Positions 1 to 11,386 are shown, counted from the stretch's first letter. The stretch is 64,000 bases of DNA from Linnemannia schmuckeri (GCA_029449235.1 JANATG010000009.1:682001-746000); one strand, 5' to 3'. Program-made: numbers and translations. Notes: a model not told the origin generated them from the letters alone.

Positions 1-2
1 TC

Positions 3-269
3 CCGCCTTATAGCCCCCACCTGAATGCTGCCGAGTCAGTCTTCAGTTCCATCAAGAGACATGTCCGGCTCCAAGACTTTAGCGACAGAGAGTCATTGAC
101 TGGCCATATCAACAACGGTGTCCAGGCTATCACCCCAGAAATGATGCAGGGTTGGATAAGGGAGGTCAGCAGAAACTTTGCCAAAGCAAACAGAGGTGAA
201 CCTCTCGGCCAGTATTACAATAACCATGACTTGACCGAGAAAGAGGTGGAGGATGAGGTGGAGGAATAA
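3..269 (+). CDS. DDE transposase, 3' end only (Tc1/IS630-like)
   Basis: The frame is open from the window edge to a TAA at 267-269 and encodes 88 residues. It begins with PPYSPHLNAAESVFSSIKRH, which matches the block around the third catalytic acid of Tc1/mariner and IS630-type DDE transposases (PPYSPxLNPxE, then an F/W-x-x-x-K helix). The Glu of NAAE would be the last acid of the triad. The tail is acidic (EKEVEDEVEE). The rest of the gene lies outside the window, so activity cannot be judged. The exact family within the IS630-Tc1 superfamily is not resolved. The end of the element may lie in the repeats at 347-433. Confidence 0.75.
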   Translation, partial: PPYSPHLNAAESVFSSIKRHVRLQDFSDRESLTGHINNGVQAITPEMMQGWIREVSRNFAKANRGEPLGQYYNNHDLTEKEVEDEVEE

Positions 270-346
270 GTGGAAGTCTGGAGGAGCAATAAAGAACGTC
301 ATTGATGATCATCATTCACGTCAAAGTTACGCGTGTTGATATCTTT

Positions 347-382
347 TGCCACTTTCAATTGTACAGGTGCCACTTTCAATTG
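347..382. repeat. Tandem 15-bp direct repeat downstream of the transposase
   Basis: TGCCACTTTCAATTG occurs at 347-361 and again at 368-382, 21 bp apart. GGTGCC recurs at 386-391, and CAATTCAATTGG follows near 414-425. Repeats this close behind a transposase stop codon look like the subterminal repeats of its element. I could not pair them with a left end, which is outside the window. Confidence 0.5.
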
Positions 383-391
383 AAGAGGTGC

Positions 392-730
392 CGAAAACAA
401 TTTTCAGTCTGTCCAATTCAATTGGAGGTTGCCCAAGTCTATTGATCAAAGGGATATAAAGGTTAGGAACTTTGTAATGGCAGTCTTGCTAGGGAAGGGG
501 GGGGGTGTCCGAAATGCTTGAGAAAATGCTCGCAATGATAGCAACGTTATGCGCGCCCACCAAGTCTCTATGAATTCACCGCCTGCATTTCACACACGCA
601 CACGTTCTCATCGAGGGCTTAGCAAGTCTTGTCGTCTGGCCCATGGAAACGTAGGTTGGGCATATTGTGGATCTGAGATATTCATCCACTAACGCTACCT
701 TGTATCCAAGAGTCACGCTCTATCAATTTT
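392..730. other. Intergenic, no gene seen
   Basis: A G run (GGGGGGGG near 498-505) and an AT-rich stretch are present. No reading frame or RNA gene is supported. It is probably non-coding element sequence between two transposon remnants. Confidence 0.5.
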
Positions 731-2463
731 TTAACAAGACAAATGGATCAATATACATGTGTATCCATATAGCCATAGTGTTGAAATGACATACGGCCAC
801 CCGTACGTCTTCTTCTCTCCACTCTCTCCTTTCCCCATTGTTACCTTCTGCGATAGCCTGTGCAGGGACGTTGTGTGCACCGACTCCAAGGCTTGGCCGA
901 ATGTGTCAATGATCGACTGCCGGGTAGGATACTGGCTCTCGATACGTCGTAGAAACTCTTTATGACCCGGCGCCCGTCGACTCTTGGTGAGGCCATAGGC
1001 TAAAAGTTGCAGCTGGCGGCCGTGCGTGCGGATGAAGTTGTTCAACGCATACCGAAAAGACCCTGCGTCTTGAGGGGGGTCGGCAATGGTGGGGGGTTGG
1101 AAGAAGGCGCCATTGCGGATGATGAAGAGGAAGATGGCGGATAGGCCGAAATGGACGCATTGTGTAGGGTTCGGTAATAGTTGATTCGATCTATCAGGTG
1201 TTGTGCAAGAGGTCCTTGGTCGTAGATGTTGGGATAGGCAGCTTTGCGTTCACTCATTGTCATACTGCGTTTCCCGTATGTTGTTTGTTTGCTTGCGAGT
1301 CGAACCATGTTTCGGTCTCCAATGAAAAGCATCTTGATGAGGTTCCCAAATGATGTATTGATTTGTTGCTTGGCTCAGTTATGGGTATGAGAGCCGCCGC
1401 TACAAACCAATCCAATTTGATTTGCATCTCTTCCTCAAAGGATACGCATCGGTCTCTCCTCCCTGATGTCGATAAAGTTGTCGGTCATCTTGGACTGGAT
1501 ACAGAAACGAGATCGGTTTGCCGCCGGAAGCTTCATGAGATAGAGCCAGCATGATCGGATGTGTTGAGGCTGAAAGACAATTTTTTTCAACTTCTTCCTG
1601 GGGTCCTCGTCATCGGCGTCATCATCTAAAGTAGTATCGTCCATCTTCCTGTTCGACTTTTGGAAGATCGGCAGGATCGAACTCAAACTTCTCCATCTAA
1701 CATTGCAGAAAGAAAATAAATGCGTAATATTAGAATATGCAATACACAGTTTCCAGCTATCAATGGCGCTTCATCAACGAATTGAGCGATTAATACCTTT
1801 ATGCGGATAGTTTGTGGCAACTTTCTGTAATGCAGCTGGCCCTCCTTGCAGTAGATGTTGGAGCTTTGTCACAAAGTTTAGCGTGTTTAGTGGATGGTCT
1901 TCCCAGCTCGATATCCGCGGTCTCCGATGGTAAGTGTGGACGTTTTTGTTCGCCTTCTGGTACATTGGTAGCAACAGTTGTTTTTAGTGAGTGGTGCAGT
2001 CGGACCTGCCTGGCTTTGATGTTGACAGTTTTGTAAAATGCACGCGAGTTCAACAGGGCGAAGAACATCGCTGAAAGGTCCACGTGGCATGTTTTTTTGG
2101 TGTGATCTTCCTCGATTCCGCCGGAGGCCTCCTTGATCCATTAGGAAGGATATTGATTCCCATTCTTGAACTATGTTAAGGATGGTGTGAATGCTAATGT
2201 GAGGCTTCTTGCTTGATAAGTTGTGAAATGATATTTTGAGCAAATTCGCAATCATATCTAGCATCCGGCCGAAAGAATCTGTTATCGGCCAAGGAACTCT
2301 CCTTCGACAGTCGTATCTTTGAGTTACTTGTGCCTGTTTTTGTACTCGATATGATGGCGATGACGATGATGATAATGACGACGGCAGACTGTTCTATAAC
2401 CACGGCGCCATTGTAAATGTCTTGCTGCTCCTCGCACTGTAGTGTGCACTTTGACACACTCAT
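731..2463 (-). pseudogene. Broken reading frames, probably decayed mobile element
   Basis: Minus-strand frames at 2463-2194, 1686-1435 and 1332-1042 lie in the same phase and are separated by stops. Another frame runs 1045-731. None has a recognisable domain. Open stretches in one phase interrupted by stops, next to a piggyBac remnant, suggest an old mobile element, perhaps the rest of the same one. A second minus-strand frame at 2083-1799 could be a piggyBac C-terminal tail, but the match is weak. I do not assign a function. Confidence 0.35.
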
Positions 2464-2529
2464 ACAACCTCTTGCGCATATCTTTCATCGGTACGTGCAA
2501 CTTAGAGAGAGTGGAAGGGAGAGATGATA

Positions 2530-3365
2530 TGTGTATTATGATTTAACTAGCTATTTATGTGTGTGATTCTTCTATCCGTTGCATTCAGCTTGGAGTACCG
2601 TGCTTGATCGTCATCAAGTAGGACAACATGAACATACATCTTGATCTGCTCGAACCGAGTAAAGGACATGTACTCTCGGGTAGAATGCTGGGGATACTTG
2701 TCCGAGATCGAACAGTAGTTCTTGACGCCTGTTTACCCAAATACGCCTATGTAGATGATGATGCCGATGAAGACACGAAGTTCGTGTATTGTTATTTCAG
2801 TCCAAGCTCCTGCATTCTTGCAGACTACATAGGCATTGGCGTTCTCCGTTAGCTGAATAAGGTCTGAATAGGAGTAGAAGAAGGAGACTAGAAGAAGTGA
2901 AGGCAAGTGTGTGCGGAGGTGAAGGTGTAGTGGAAGCTTGGCGGACGCCTTGCGTGCGTCATTAGCGTGAAGGAAGATGTTGTGGAAGATAGGTGCTGGC
3001 GGGAGTATCTTTACAGGAGTTTTTTTGGAGCGGGTTTTGCGCGTTGAGGTGCCGGGAGCTAATTGCTCAGGTTGTAGTTCATCGATCTGGTCTTGTTCGT
3101 CGATCAGGGCCGGAGGTCGGCGAGTGATCGCAAAGGACATCTCCTCATTACCTTCATCAGAAAGGTGGCCATGTAAATTTTGGGCGAAGCAGAAGTGGCG
3201 TCTGAAAAGTGAATATACAATGTGTAAGGTAGGGGGGAAGTATGAACGAATGCGACTATTTTCTGATAGTAGCGATAGAAACAGATTTTTATCAGAGGTA
3301 GAAAAACTCCTTGTCGTTTTTGCTTTAACTTCCATATTTTGAATTGGAACAGAAATGTTCCACAA
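2530..3365 (-). pseudogene. piggyBac-like transposase (DDE_Tnp_1_7), stop-interrupted
   Basis: The frame starting at 3365 reaches ELRVFIGIIIYIGVFG, the N-terminal signature of piggyBac-type transposases (W-x-x-(I/L)T-x-x-EL+-F-(I/L)-G-I-x-I-Y-x-G). A TAA at 2733-2735 (minus-strand reading) stops it. The same phase then continues with family sequence: a degenerate SDKYPQHSTREY and MSFTRFEQIKMYVHV, matching the (I/M)S-x-x-RFEQI-x-x-x-H motif. Homology fades near 2530. The catalytic Asp region was not found. The start is uncertain, because the first 100 residues are low in information. The element is a dead copy; no TTAA-flanked ends were identified. Confidence 0.7.
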
Positions 3366-3451
3366 ACGGTTAAAGGGATAAAGACAAATACTACGACTAC
3401 GACTAATAAGACTAATAATAAACGACTAAGTTAACTTGACACTTTTCTTGC

Positions 3452-6400
3452 TTACTCCTCTTCGGCAGAGCGGAGCCAGTCAACAAAGACAACACACTTC
3501 TTCTTCAACTCTGCATCCGTGGTCGCCAAATCATACCAGGCCAACATCACATCCTCCTCAACCAACTCGGTGTCATACAGACCCTTCATCACAATGGGCG
3601 CTCTGGCCATCATGTTGGGACGGTGCTTGACAAACATCTGTTCCCAAGCACGCATCAACGCAAGCTGATCCTCGCTCGACCGGACAAAGTTGGCCAACAA
3701 CTTCTCCTTCTCCGTCAATACCTTCTTCCATGTCTCCACCGACGTCTCGGTGAACAGCGATGACACCAAAATATAGTACAACTGAGGCTTGGTCAGACCG
3801 TTGCGCATCTCCACACGGGTAACTTCCTTGATCTCGTCCTGGAGCTGCTGCTGTTGCTGCTTCTTATCCTGGCTGCCCTCCTGCTGTTGCTGCTGGAAGA
3901 ACTTTTGGAGATCCTGGATCAGCTGATCACGCTGAGCCTGCTTCGAATCGGGCTTGACCTGAACAGGTGTCTCTGGACGACGAAGCTGGAACTTTTCCAT
4001 ATCCTCGCTCGACATCTCAACAACCTTGGCACGAGGCTTGTCCTATTTTTTTTTTAATCCAACGAGTAGAAAGGTGGTGTCAGTTACGAGGCCCATGACA
4101 GCTCAACGAAATCTAACGTAATCATTTTGTCTCACGTCAAAATAAGCAATTTCGCCTTACGTTAAGGTCTTGGACACGACGACGACCGTTGCCTGCCTTC
4201 TCCGATCCCAAGACAGGGGTGGTGGCAGGCGAGGTGGCCACAGGAGTAGTAGCAGCAGAAGCAGGTTGGGAAGCAGAGGCGGCAGTGGGTGCAGCAACAG
4301 TAGCAGCAACGGGAGCTACAATACTGGTGCGTGGAGCAAGGACAGATCGGCTCAAGGAGTCATCGTTAGTCTGGCTAGAAAGGTTTCGAGATCCAGGTGG
4401 ACGGTAGGCACCAGTAGGATTGGCCTCGGCTTGAGCGCGGAAGGACGAGCTTGAGGTCTTTTCCTGTTCAATGACCTGTGGAGGTCTGTAAGGGCCATCG
4501 CGGTTCTCGCGAGCGTTTTCAGCAAAGGTAGAGCGGTAGGGACCCTCTGAACGGACAGAGCGATAGGGGCGGTCCTCTGATCTTTCAGTCAAAGACCCCT
4601 GCTGCTGCTGAGAACGGTAGCCTCCACGATCCTGGTATCCTTCGCCATTCGATCTATAGGGGCGCTCTCCGTTTTGACCGTCCCGGGAATATCCTCTGTT
4701 CTGTCCGTTGTTATTGCCGGCGTTGTTGTAAGACACATTGGCGCTGTTCTGGTTATTCTGGTTGTTCTGGTGTCCAGCGCGCTGACGAAGTTCCTCGCGT
4801 CCGTGGGCATAGGTGCACTTGGTTCCGAAGGGGCATTCGCCGTCGTTCATGAAGCGCTCGCAAAGGCGAGTCTTGTGGAACTCGCCCTCAGTGGGTTCAG
4901 TGCGCTTGGCACGGTTCTGGTAAGAAGCCTGAACAGCCGACACGGGCTTATCCTGCTGGTCTGCTGAGGCAGGGCGCTGGCGCAGTTCAGCTGCGCCGTG
5001 GGCAAATGTACACTTGCCGTAGTAGGGGCAGAACTGCTCCGTCTCGAATCGTTCGCAAAGACGGGTCTTGTAGTTGGGGTTGTCAGCATGAGAGTTTCCT
5101 GACCCACCTAAAAGCAGAAGATAAAAGAGAAAAATAACTCGTGCGATGAGCATCATTGCAATTATTTCATATTGAGTCCAGTGATGTCTTGATCTTCGGA
5201 TATCACGTTTTCGGAGCATGGAAGCCAGACAAACGTACCGCTGTTGTTGTTGCCGCCGTTGTTGTTGTTGTAACGACCGCTACCATCGCGATCTCCGCGG
5301 TCTCTGTTCTGACCCTGACCGTTGCCGCCGTGGCGGTTGTTGTTGTAGTCACGGGTGATGGCCTGACGCTGTGAATCCAGAGGGAGGGCAATGTTGAGGT
5401 TCTTCATGTTGGACTCGAGGCTGTCACCGCCGCTATTGTTGGAGTGGTTGCGGTGGATTTTGGGTGGGGCAGCAGCAAGAGCCTTGGCGCGGTTAGCCTC
5501 GGCCGCAGTAAATGCCATGCGGAGCACGTCCTGCATGGTCCTATAGAGGGCCTTGTCGGTCGCTTGCTGAAGATTGCACCACGAGAACTGAACGCCCTCT
5601 CCTGTGGGGAGAACCCTGGAGCTGTCGGTCAACTCGGCAAGGTAGTAGACAACACGCTTGGGTCTTCGAGAAAGAAATGAGAAGATGGTCAGCTACTTGT
5701 TTGATATCCGATTTGGTTATTTCCTTTCCTCCTGCGTTTCGCATCTAAGGGTAAAGAGACGAGAAGAAGTGCGCTGTTTCGTTTCCTTATCGGATCCGCA
5801 CAACTCGTCCTTCTCTTCATGGTCGCGTTCCCTTGTCAAATAGAAAGAAGGCGATAAAACAGGCCTGTCCTTTCCCATTCATATACGGTCTACTCAATCC
5901 CTTAGTTATCTTTTCTTTGTTCCTTCACTTATCCAACTGCTTCTTGATCCTCCTCGTGTTTCCTCAGATCGTCCTGCTCTGTTCTACACTGCTTGCGTTG
6001 CGTCCTTGTGATGATTTTAAATGCGGTATTATCGACCAGATTCATATCATGCGTCCTTATTGGCCTATTTCTATATCCCCCTCTCTCCCCTCACTTTCCT
6101 CTACTTGTCTACCCTGCCTTTGCAACAATGAGAAACTGAAGTGCTTTTCTTACTTGGTGCCGGAAAGGTACTTGATCTCAGCGCGGAAGGATTCCTCGAC
6201 CTTCAGGTCCTTGACGGAGAGTCCAGTGATCTCCAAAGTCTCACGCAGTGCACATCTACATTGTTTGCAAAACAAGGCAAAAGAAAATAAACCTGATTAG
6301 GCTGCGGGTTCTTTTGTCCAAGCTCAGATGTGTAAGGTGGTAGTGTGATCTGGAGTCATAGCCTAAAAAAGAAAAAAAGAGAGATGGAAGACTTACTTGA

Positions 6401-6545
6401 GCTCGTCTTCATCGCCGATGACTCTGCCCTTGGGAGCAGTCCAGTGTCGTTTGTGGTTAAAAGAATCGTTAACTAATAAAATCTCTGTCGAGTTCCGCTG
6501 ATGACGGTAAATGAGGATTCCTGTTACGTGCAAGGACTTGTCCAT
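3452..6545 (-). CDS. Nudix (Ap4A hydrolase-like) - CCCH x2 - W2 domain fusion protein
   Basis: Five exons, complement(3452..4042, 4161..5107, 5239..5663, 6154..6255, 6397..6545), give 737 residues; all four introns are GT-AG and phases agree. Residues 1-150 resemble the Ap4A hydrolase NUDT2: HWTAPKGRV (34-42), a Nudix box at 40-62 and KPKRVVYYLAEL after it. In the box, G40-x5-E46-x7-R54-E55-x2-E58 is kept but the last Glu is I59. An Asn/Gly-rich linker leads to two C-x8-C-x5-C-x3-H fingers at 243-262 and 308-327, each led by KTRLC as in tristetraprolin, which binds AU-rich RNA. A long RS/Y-rich and Ala/Pro-rich linker follows. The last ~130 residues look like a W2 (eIF5C/eIF4G-like) domain after a Gln-rich stretch. 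The arrangement suggests a cytoplasmic mRNA or translation regulator with a dinucleotide-binding module. Function is inferred from domains only. Confidence 0.85.
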
Positions 6546-8399
6546 TGAGATGATGTCCGAAGTCGAGGGTGGTCGTTGGTTGATAAAAGAGAGAAGGGGT
6601 GGTGAAAGTAATAAAGAGTAGGAGGGAAGGAAAGCGAGAGGAGGTTGAGAAAGAGAGAGAAGGAGAAGGAAGGAGAAGGAAAGAGAAGGAAGGAGAGGAG
6701 AGAAAGAGAAGGAAGGAGAAGAAAGAGAAAGAGAAGGAAGGAGAGAAAAAAAATGAAAAAGAGAACAACACTAAATTATCCTCGTGCCTGGGCCGTGTGA
6801 AATGAATCATTTCCATCATCACTTGGTAGGACGGGATCGTGACAAAGAGCTGTTGTTCCCTTTTGCCGTTGCCGGTTATTCGTTGTTCATAGTTTACTCT
6901 ACGCCATTACTATTGCAGTGTTCCCGGTGTTCGGAAGGTGAAGGAAAACATGGATAAAAAGAGCATGGCATGGCATGGCATGGCATACATGATATATGTG
7001 TATGTATGCAATAACCCCTCCACTTTCTGATATGTGTCAATGGGTGAACCCATGGGTTGAGCCCCCTTTTGATCTTGTTCGTCCATTTGTGGGCACACGA
7101 CCTGGACCAATGAGACTCTTTTAAGGGCTGTTCAAATCTTCTTCGAAAACGATTTCGATCATCGGGTGTCCATATACTTGGACCCTGACAAAAAAAAACG
7201 CGGATGGACCTCCCTCTACAACTTATCAGATAAGATACGATGCGCAACAATTACATGCGGTAACACATATTAGTCAATTGAGCGACGCTCCCTCTTCTCC
7301 CTCCTCGTTTTTTGATAAATGACCTTTCTATGGACACATTTGCCACACGCGCATACACGCCTCTGTTCAAAACGTCATTAACATTTGGTGGCGTTCACAC
7401 CTTTTTTTTTTTTTTTTTTTTTTTTCCTTCGAAAAATAAGTATATGCCTTGTTGTGTATTGGGGGAGGGAATGACGACGATCCCGAAAATGTCTCTTGCC
7501 ACCTTACAAGTGTGTCAGCTTATCCTTTTGTCTCTTTTTATCTTGCAGCCATTAATGTGCGCTCTACCACTTTATCGTCGTCGTCCTAAGGATGTCGTGT
7601 CCACCACCACCCTGAAAATCCTATTTTGTCCACTCTCTGTGTGTGCATGAGCGTGTGTATTTCATTGTCATCTTTTTGCTCTCTTTCTTTCTTTCTTTCT
7701 TTCGTTTTTCTTTGCCATTGTCCCTTCTATCTCTCTCTCCCTTTCTCCCTTGCCTTTGTCTGCGGTGCATACTCTCTCTTTCTTTGTTGCCTCTCCCTTA
7801 TTTCCCTTTCTTTCTATTGCTCTTTCTTCTTCTTCTTTGTCTTCTTCTTTCTCTTCTTCCTCTTCCATTTCTGTAAATCCCTTCCCGTCGTTTTGTTTGT
7901 GTTTTGAAAACCCTTTCTTCTCTTTCTCGTTCCCTTTCCCTTTCCCTTTCCCTTTCCCTTTCTCTCTTCATATCCCTTTCTCTCTTCGTATCCCTTTCCC
8001 TTCCCTTCCCTTCCCTTCCCTTGCCCGCATATATATGCTGTTGCATCCTTTACTTTCCCCTCCTCCTCTTCCTTCTCTTTCTTTCCCTTTTTTTATCCAT
8101 CCTTCTATCAACGTCAGATCCCTAAGTCAGCCCTCTTTTTAGATCGTCCCTTGCTCAGAAACAAACAGTCCAAAAAAGACTAAAAAAAAAAAAAAAAGAG
8201 TTGTTCTTCCTGAGATTTGAACCATCTCTATTCCTCTTTTTTGGTCCCATTTTTTTTGTGCGTGTTTGTTTCTTCTCTTTTTTCTTCATCCTTTTTTGCT
8301 TTGTTCATATTTCTCTGCAGCCCACATTCATCGCCGCCAATCATCCCCGCTCTCTCTTTCTCACTTCTCCACTCCACTTCACTCTAGTCAAACGAAGCC
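6546..8399. promoter_or_regulatory. Divergent intergenic region with homopurine and homopyrimidine tracts
   Basis: This 1.85-kb region separates two divergent genes. It holds a ~160-bp GA-only tract (6600-6760, pyrimidine on the strand of the Nudix gene), a (CATGG)n repeat at 6964-6986, a 24-T run (7402-7425), a CT-only tract of ~450 bp (7640-8140) with (CCCTTT)n near 7935-7965 and (CCCTT)n near 7998-8022, and a 16-A run (8182-8197). No coding sequence is supported; open frames here are poly-Ser/Phe/Leu or poly-Glu/Arg artefacts of the tracts. Confidence 0.6.
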
Positions 8400-10122
8400 A
8401 TGCCCAACTACGTCTCATTGACAGAGTCCCAGCGGCGGAAAATAGCCGTTTTCATCACAGAGTCCCAGCCCCCAGCTCTCCAGAACCCTCTCGCCCCATC
8501 CAACGGTGATGAATCAGCAATTTCCTCTTCCCTCGGTGGCAGCCCCAGCGCCAGCACCACCAACCTTGTTGCCCCAAACACCAACAATATCTCCTGCAAG
8601 GAAATTGTCCAGTTTTGCAAGACTCGATTCGGCCTCACTATCTCCCTATCCACCGCATCCCGCCTGCGCTCCTCCGCCACCGAGCGTCTCTCGACCGAGC
8701 TCCTCAACCCCTCTGCCAAGCGTCATCGCTCCGTCAAGTTTCCTGAATTCGAAAGGGCCTTGATCCAGGAACTCAGAGCGCTGGAATTAGAACAGCAACA
8801 GATTCAGCAGGAGCAGGAGCGACAGATGCTTGCCTCCGGCGGAACCATAGTACCTCTGGATCCATCTCAGCTGCCCCCAGTCATGACCCTCACCAGCGAG
8901 GCCTCCATTACACAGGTTGCCAAAGGTATTGCAGAGCGAATGGGTATTCCAGAGACAGAGCTTGGTCTGACCTCGGGCTGGTATCATGGCTTCAAGAGGC
9001 GACACGGTATCAAGCATCGCCAGTTCAAGCCCAAGGGAGGCAACGCCGCTTCAACTGGTTCGGACGGACCCACTCTGGGGTCGATCGGCTTGTCTGGCGC
9101 AGGTAACAACGCATCAGGAAGCATGATGGACCAAGGTGACGGTAGCGATGGTGTCGAGGGTGATGAGGAGATGGAGGACGTTGGACAAGACGGCTTGAAC
9201 GGCCCAGGTGGCGATGATGATAGATTATCATCGGCCATGAGACCTCTTCGCACGACAGACGACAATCCTTCTTACGACAGTGGTCCTGGCATTGACCCAG
9301 GTCCTAGCTCACCCAGCGAGATGTCCCAGGGAGATAGCAACAATGCAGGCTCGACCAGCTCCCAGCGGTACAACATGACCTTTACACCCAAAGAACCCCA
9401 ATCGTCGAACTTGAGTCGCAGACCAGAGGTCAAGAAGGTGGATGCCTCCAAGGCCAATGACGCGCTTGATGTCATTTCAGAATACTTGCTCCAGAACGGT
9501 CAAATCGGTGCGGCCAAGCTGCCTCTTGTGAAGGAGCTCCGCAAGTTCTTCCTCGCCCAGATGGCACTCGAGAATGGGCCTATCAACGAGAACATTCTCT
9601 TGACCTCGTTGGCCAATCCCGTCCCCCTTCCTGGCCCAGCACCTGTCGCGGTCACTGTGCCTGAGCCAAGAGAAGTGTCTGCACCGTCACCAACCCCAAT
9701 AGTCACCTCTGGTAGGTTTAATACATATCCTGGGCTTTAACTTTGGGCGTTGTGCAGTTGTGCTGCTTTATTTTTTTTTTGTTCGCCTTTTTGTTTTGAC
9801 ACCAATGCTCTGTACGGTGACATGTGAGAAGTCGATAATAACGGTCATTCTAACACCCCACCTACCACTTGCGCCCGTAGACCACAATGTCTTTGTAAAT
9901 AACTCCGAATCTGCTCCAAGGTACACTGGACGGGAAGAATCCTCTTCATCGCCCTCTTCTGGAGGCGCAGGACTGGCGCAGATCCTTGGGACGGACCGAT
10001 CCCCTCTGAGCATCTCCAGTAGTGCCCTCGCAAACATGGAAAACGTGCTTATCGGCCACAATAGGCAGCCTCGGCAGGAACAAGAACGTTCCCCTCCACA
10101 CAACCCCTCCCAACTGCAATAA
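8400..10122 (+). CDS. CENP-B-type HTH DNA-binding protein without transposase domain
   Basis: Two exons, 8400..9711 and 9881..10122, give 517 residues (GT-AG intron, phase 1). The N-terminal ~60 residues hold an MPNYVSLTESQRRKIAVFI helix followed by ISCKEIVQFCKTRFGLTISL, a psq/CENP-B-like helix-turn-helix. Residues ~115-215 fit the second CENP-B (Tc5-type) HTH: FPEFERALIQEL, an Ala/Ile-rich helix, then LTSGWYHGFKRRHGIKHRQF (the S-x-GW-x-x-x-FK-x-RH-x-I motif). The rest is acidic and Pro/Ser-rich, with a predicted helix around DALDVISEYLLQ. No DDE nuclease domain follows, so it is likely a domesticated transposase-derived DNA-binding or transcription factor in the nucleus. Target unknown. The ATG at 8400 follows a CT-rich leader and is the first in frame. 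Confidence 0.8.
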
Positions 10123-11086
10123 ACCAACCACATCCCCTTTCAACTCCAAGGCATATGCACTCGTCATCACTCGTCTTTTTTTTTGGTTTTTTTTTTATGT
10201 TTGTTTTTCTAGCATACGGTGCTTGTACTGCAGCCGCGTCTTTTTTTGTTTATCTGTGTGTGTTCATGCTGTCAATGTTTCAGATTCCCAATGCGTATTT
10301 GACCGTCGTTGCCATAAATGACAACACCGAAAAATCACCTGACGATTTCGTAATTGAATACAGAAGAAAAAAAAATGGGCGCTAATAACAATGATAACGA
10401 AAACTGATCCCTTCGCCTTTATGCTCTTTTGGGCTGGTTGCTGGAAGGACCGAGACCAATTTCTTTTTTCTTTTTTTTTTTTCTCCTTCAATCGAAACAC
10501 TGACAGTGAGAGTACGGTAAGAAAGAAGGAGAAAGAGAGAGCAATTGCAATTGAGAAAGAAGTATGAAATACGCGAGAGCGTATGTGTGAGTATGATGAA
10601 CAGGCAGCAGACAAGTGTGAATGAAAGAGAAAAGAGGATTGACTCCTGCTTGTGTCTGTTGACGTTGGTGTTGACACCGAAGAGACCTGGGGTAGGCATA
10701 GGTAGGACAGAAGGGCGAGACCATGGGGAATGCAATTGATAACGATCACTCACAAGACGAACGGTTTTTGTTTTTTTTCTCCTCTTGTTCAAGAAAAGAG
10801 AAGTGAGTCCGGAGAAGGGTTGCCAAAACAAGGGTGATGATGTTGCAGAACAAAAGAAAGTAGGTTTTCAAGGCAACGTACGATGGTACGATGGATGACA
10901 AAGGCGAACAAGTAGGAACAAAAAAGTCTAATCAAGTCCGAAGAGAGGGTATGCTTTTCAGTTCTCAGGACGCGGATCACTATTTTATTTTTGACTCTAT
11001 TCGGTCGGAGGACCAAGAAAGGGGGGTTCGGGCCTTTCGGATAGGTCACTAGGCGTGCGTCCCCAGTGTACTGTCAGTTAGAGGAT

Positions 11087-11135
11087 GAGGTGGGTAAGGT
11101 GGGTGGGGTGGGTGAGGTGGGTGAGGTGGGTGAGA
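11087..11135 (+). repeat. GGTGGGTGA minisatellite with G-quadruplex potential
   Basis: About five imperfect 9-10-bp units of the form GAGGTGGGT lie in tandem, giving at least four GGG runs within ~45 bp. This is enough for a G-quadruplex on the + strand. It lies ~450 bp upstream of the NDUFA4-like start codon. Confidence 0.7.
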
Positions 11136-11386
11136 GGGAGAAGGAAAAATTTATTGGTGCTGCTGTCCAAAAGAAGCGAGTGAGACAGATTGCCCAATTG
11201 CCCAATGCGACAAAATAGTGAGCAGCATATACGTGTAATATGTGACCTGTACGATGAGGGATGAGGCTTTTGCGAACACTGGACCGAGACGAGACTTCGG
11301 GCATGTCCTGAGACAGACATTATTCGCATGCTGCCAATGTCTTTGCCGAAGATCAAGAGGGACATAAAAAATAGAGTGGCGCGAGA

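Noticed and set aside
6599..6805. Glu/Arg/Lys-only reading frame
   Set aside because: It is the purine tract read in one frame; simple repeat, not a gene.
7932..8022. (CCCTTT)n and (CCCTT)n as telomere-like repeat
   Set aside because: It is not the TTAGGG-type repeat and sits inside a longer CT tract.
7626..8142. Long overlapping frames rich in Ser, Phe and Leu
   Set aside because: They are translations of a CT-only tract, open in several frames at once, with no domain or codon bias.
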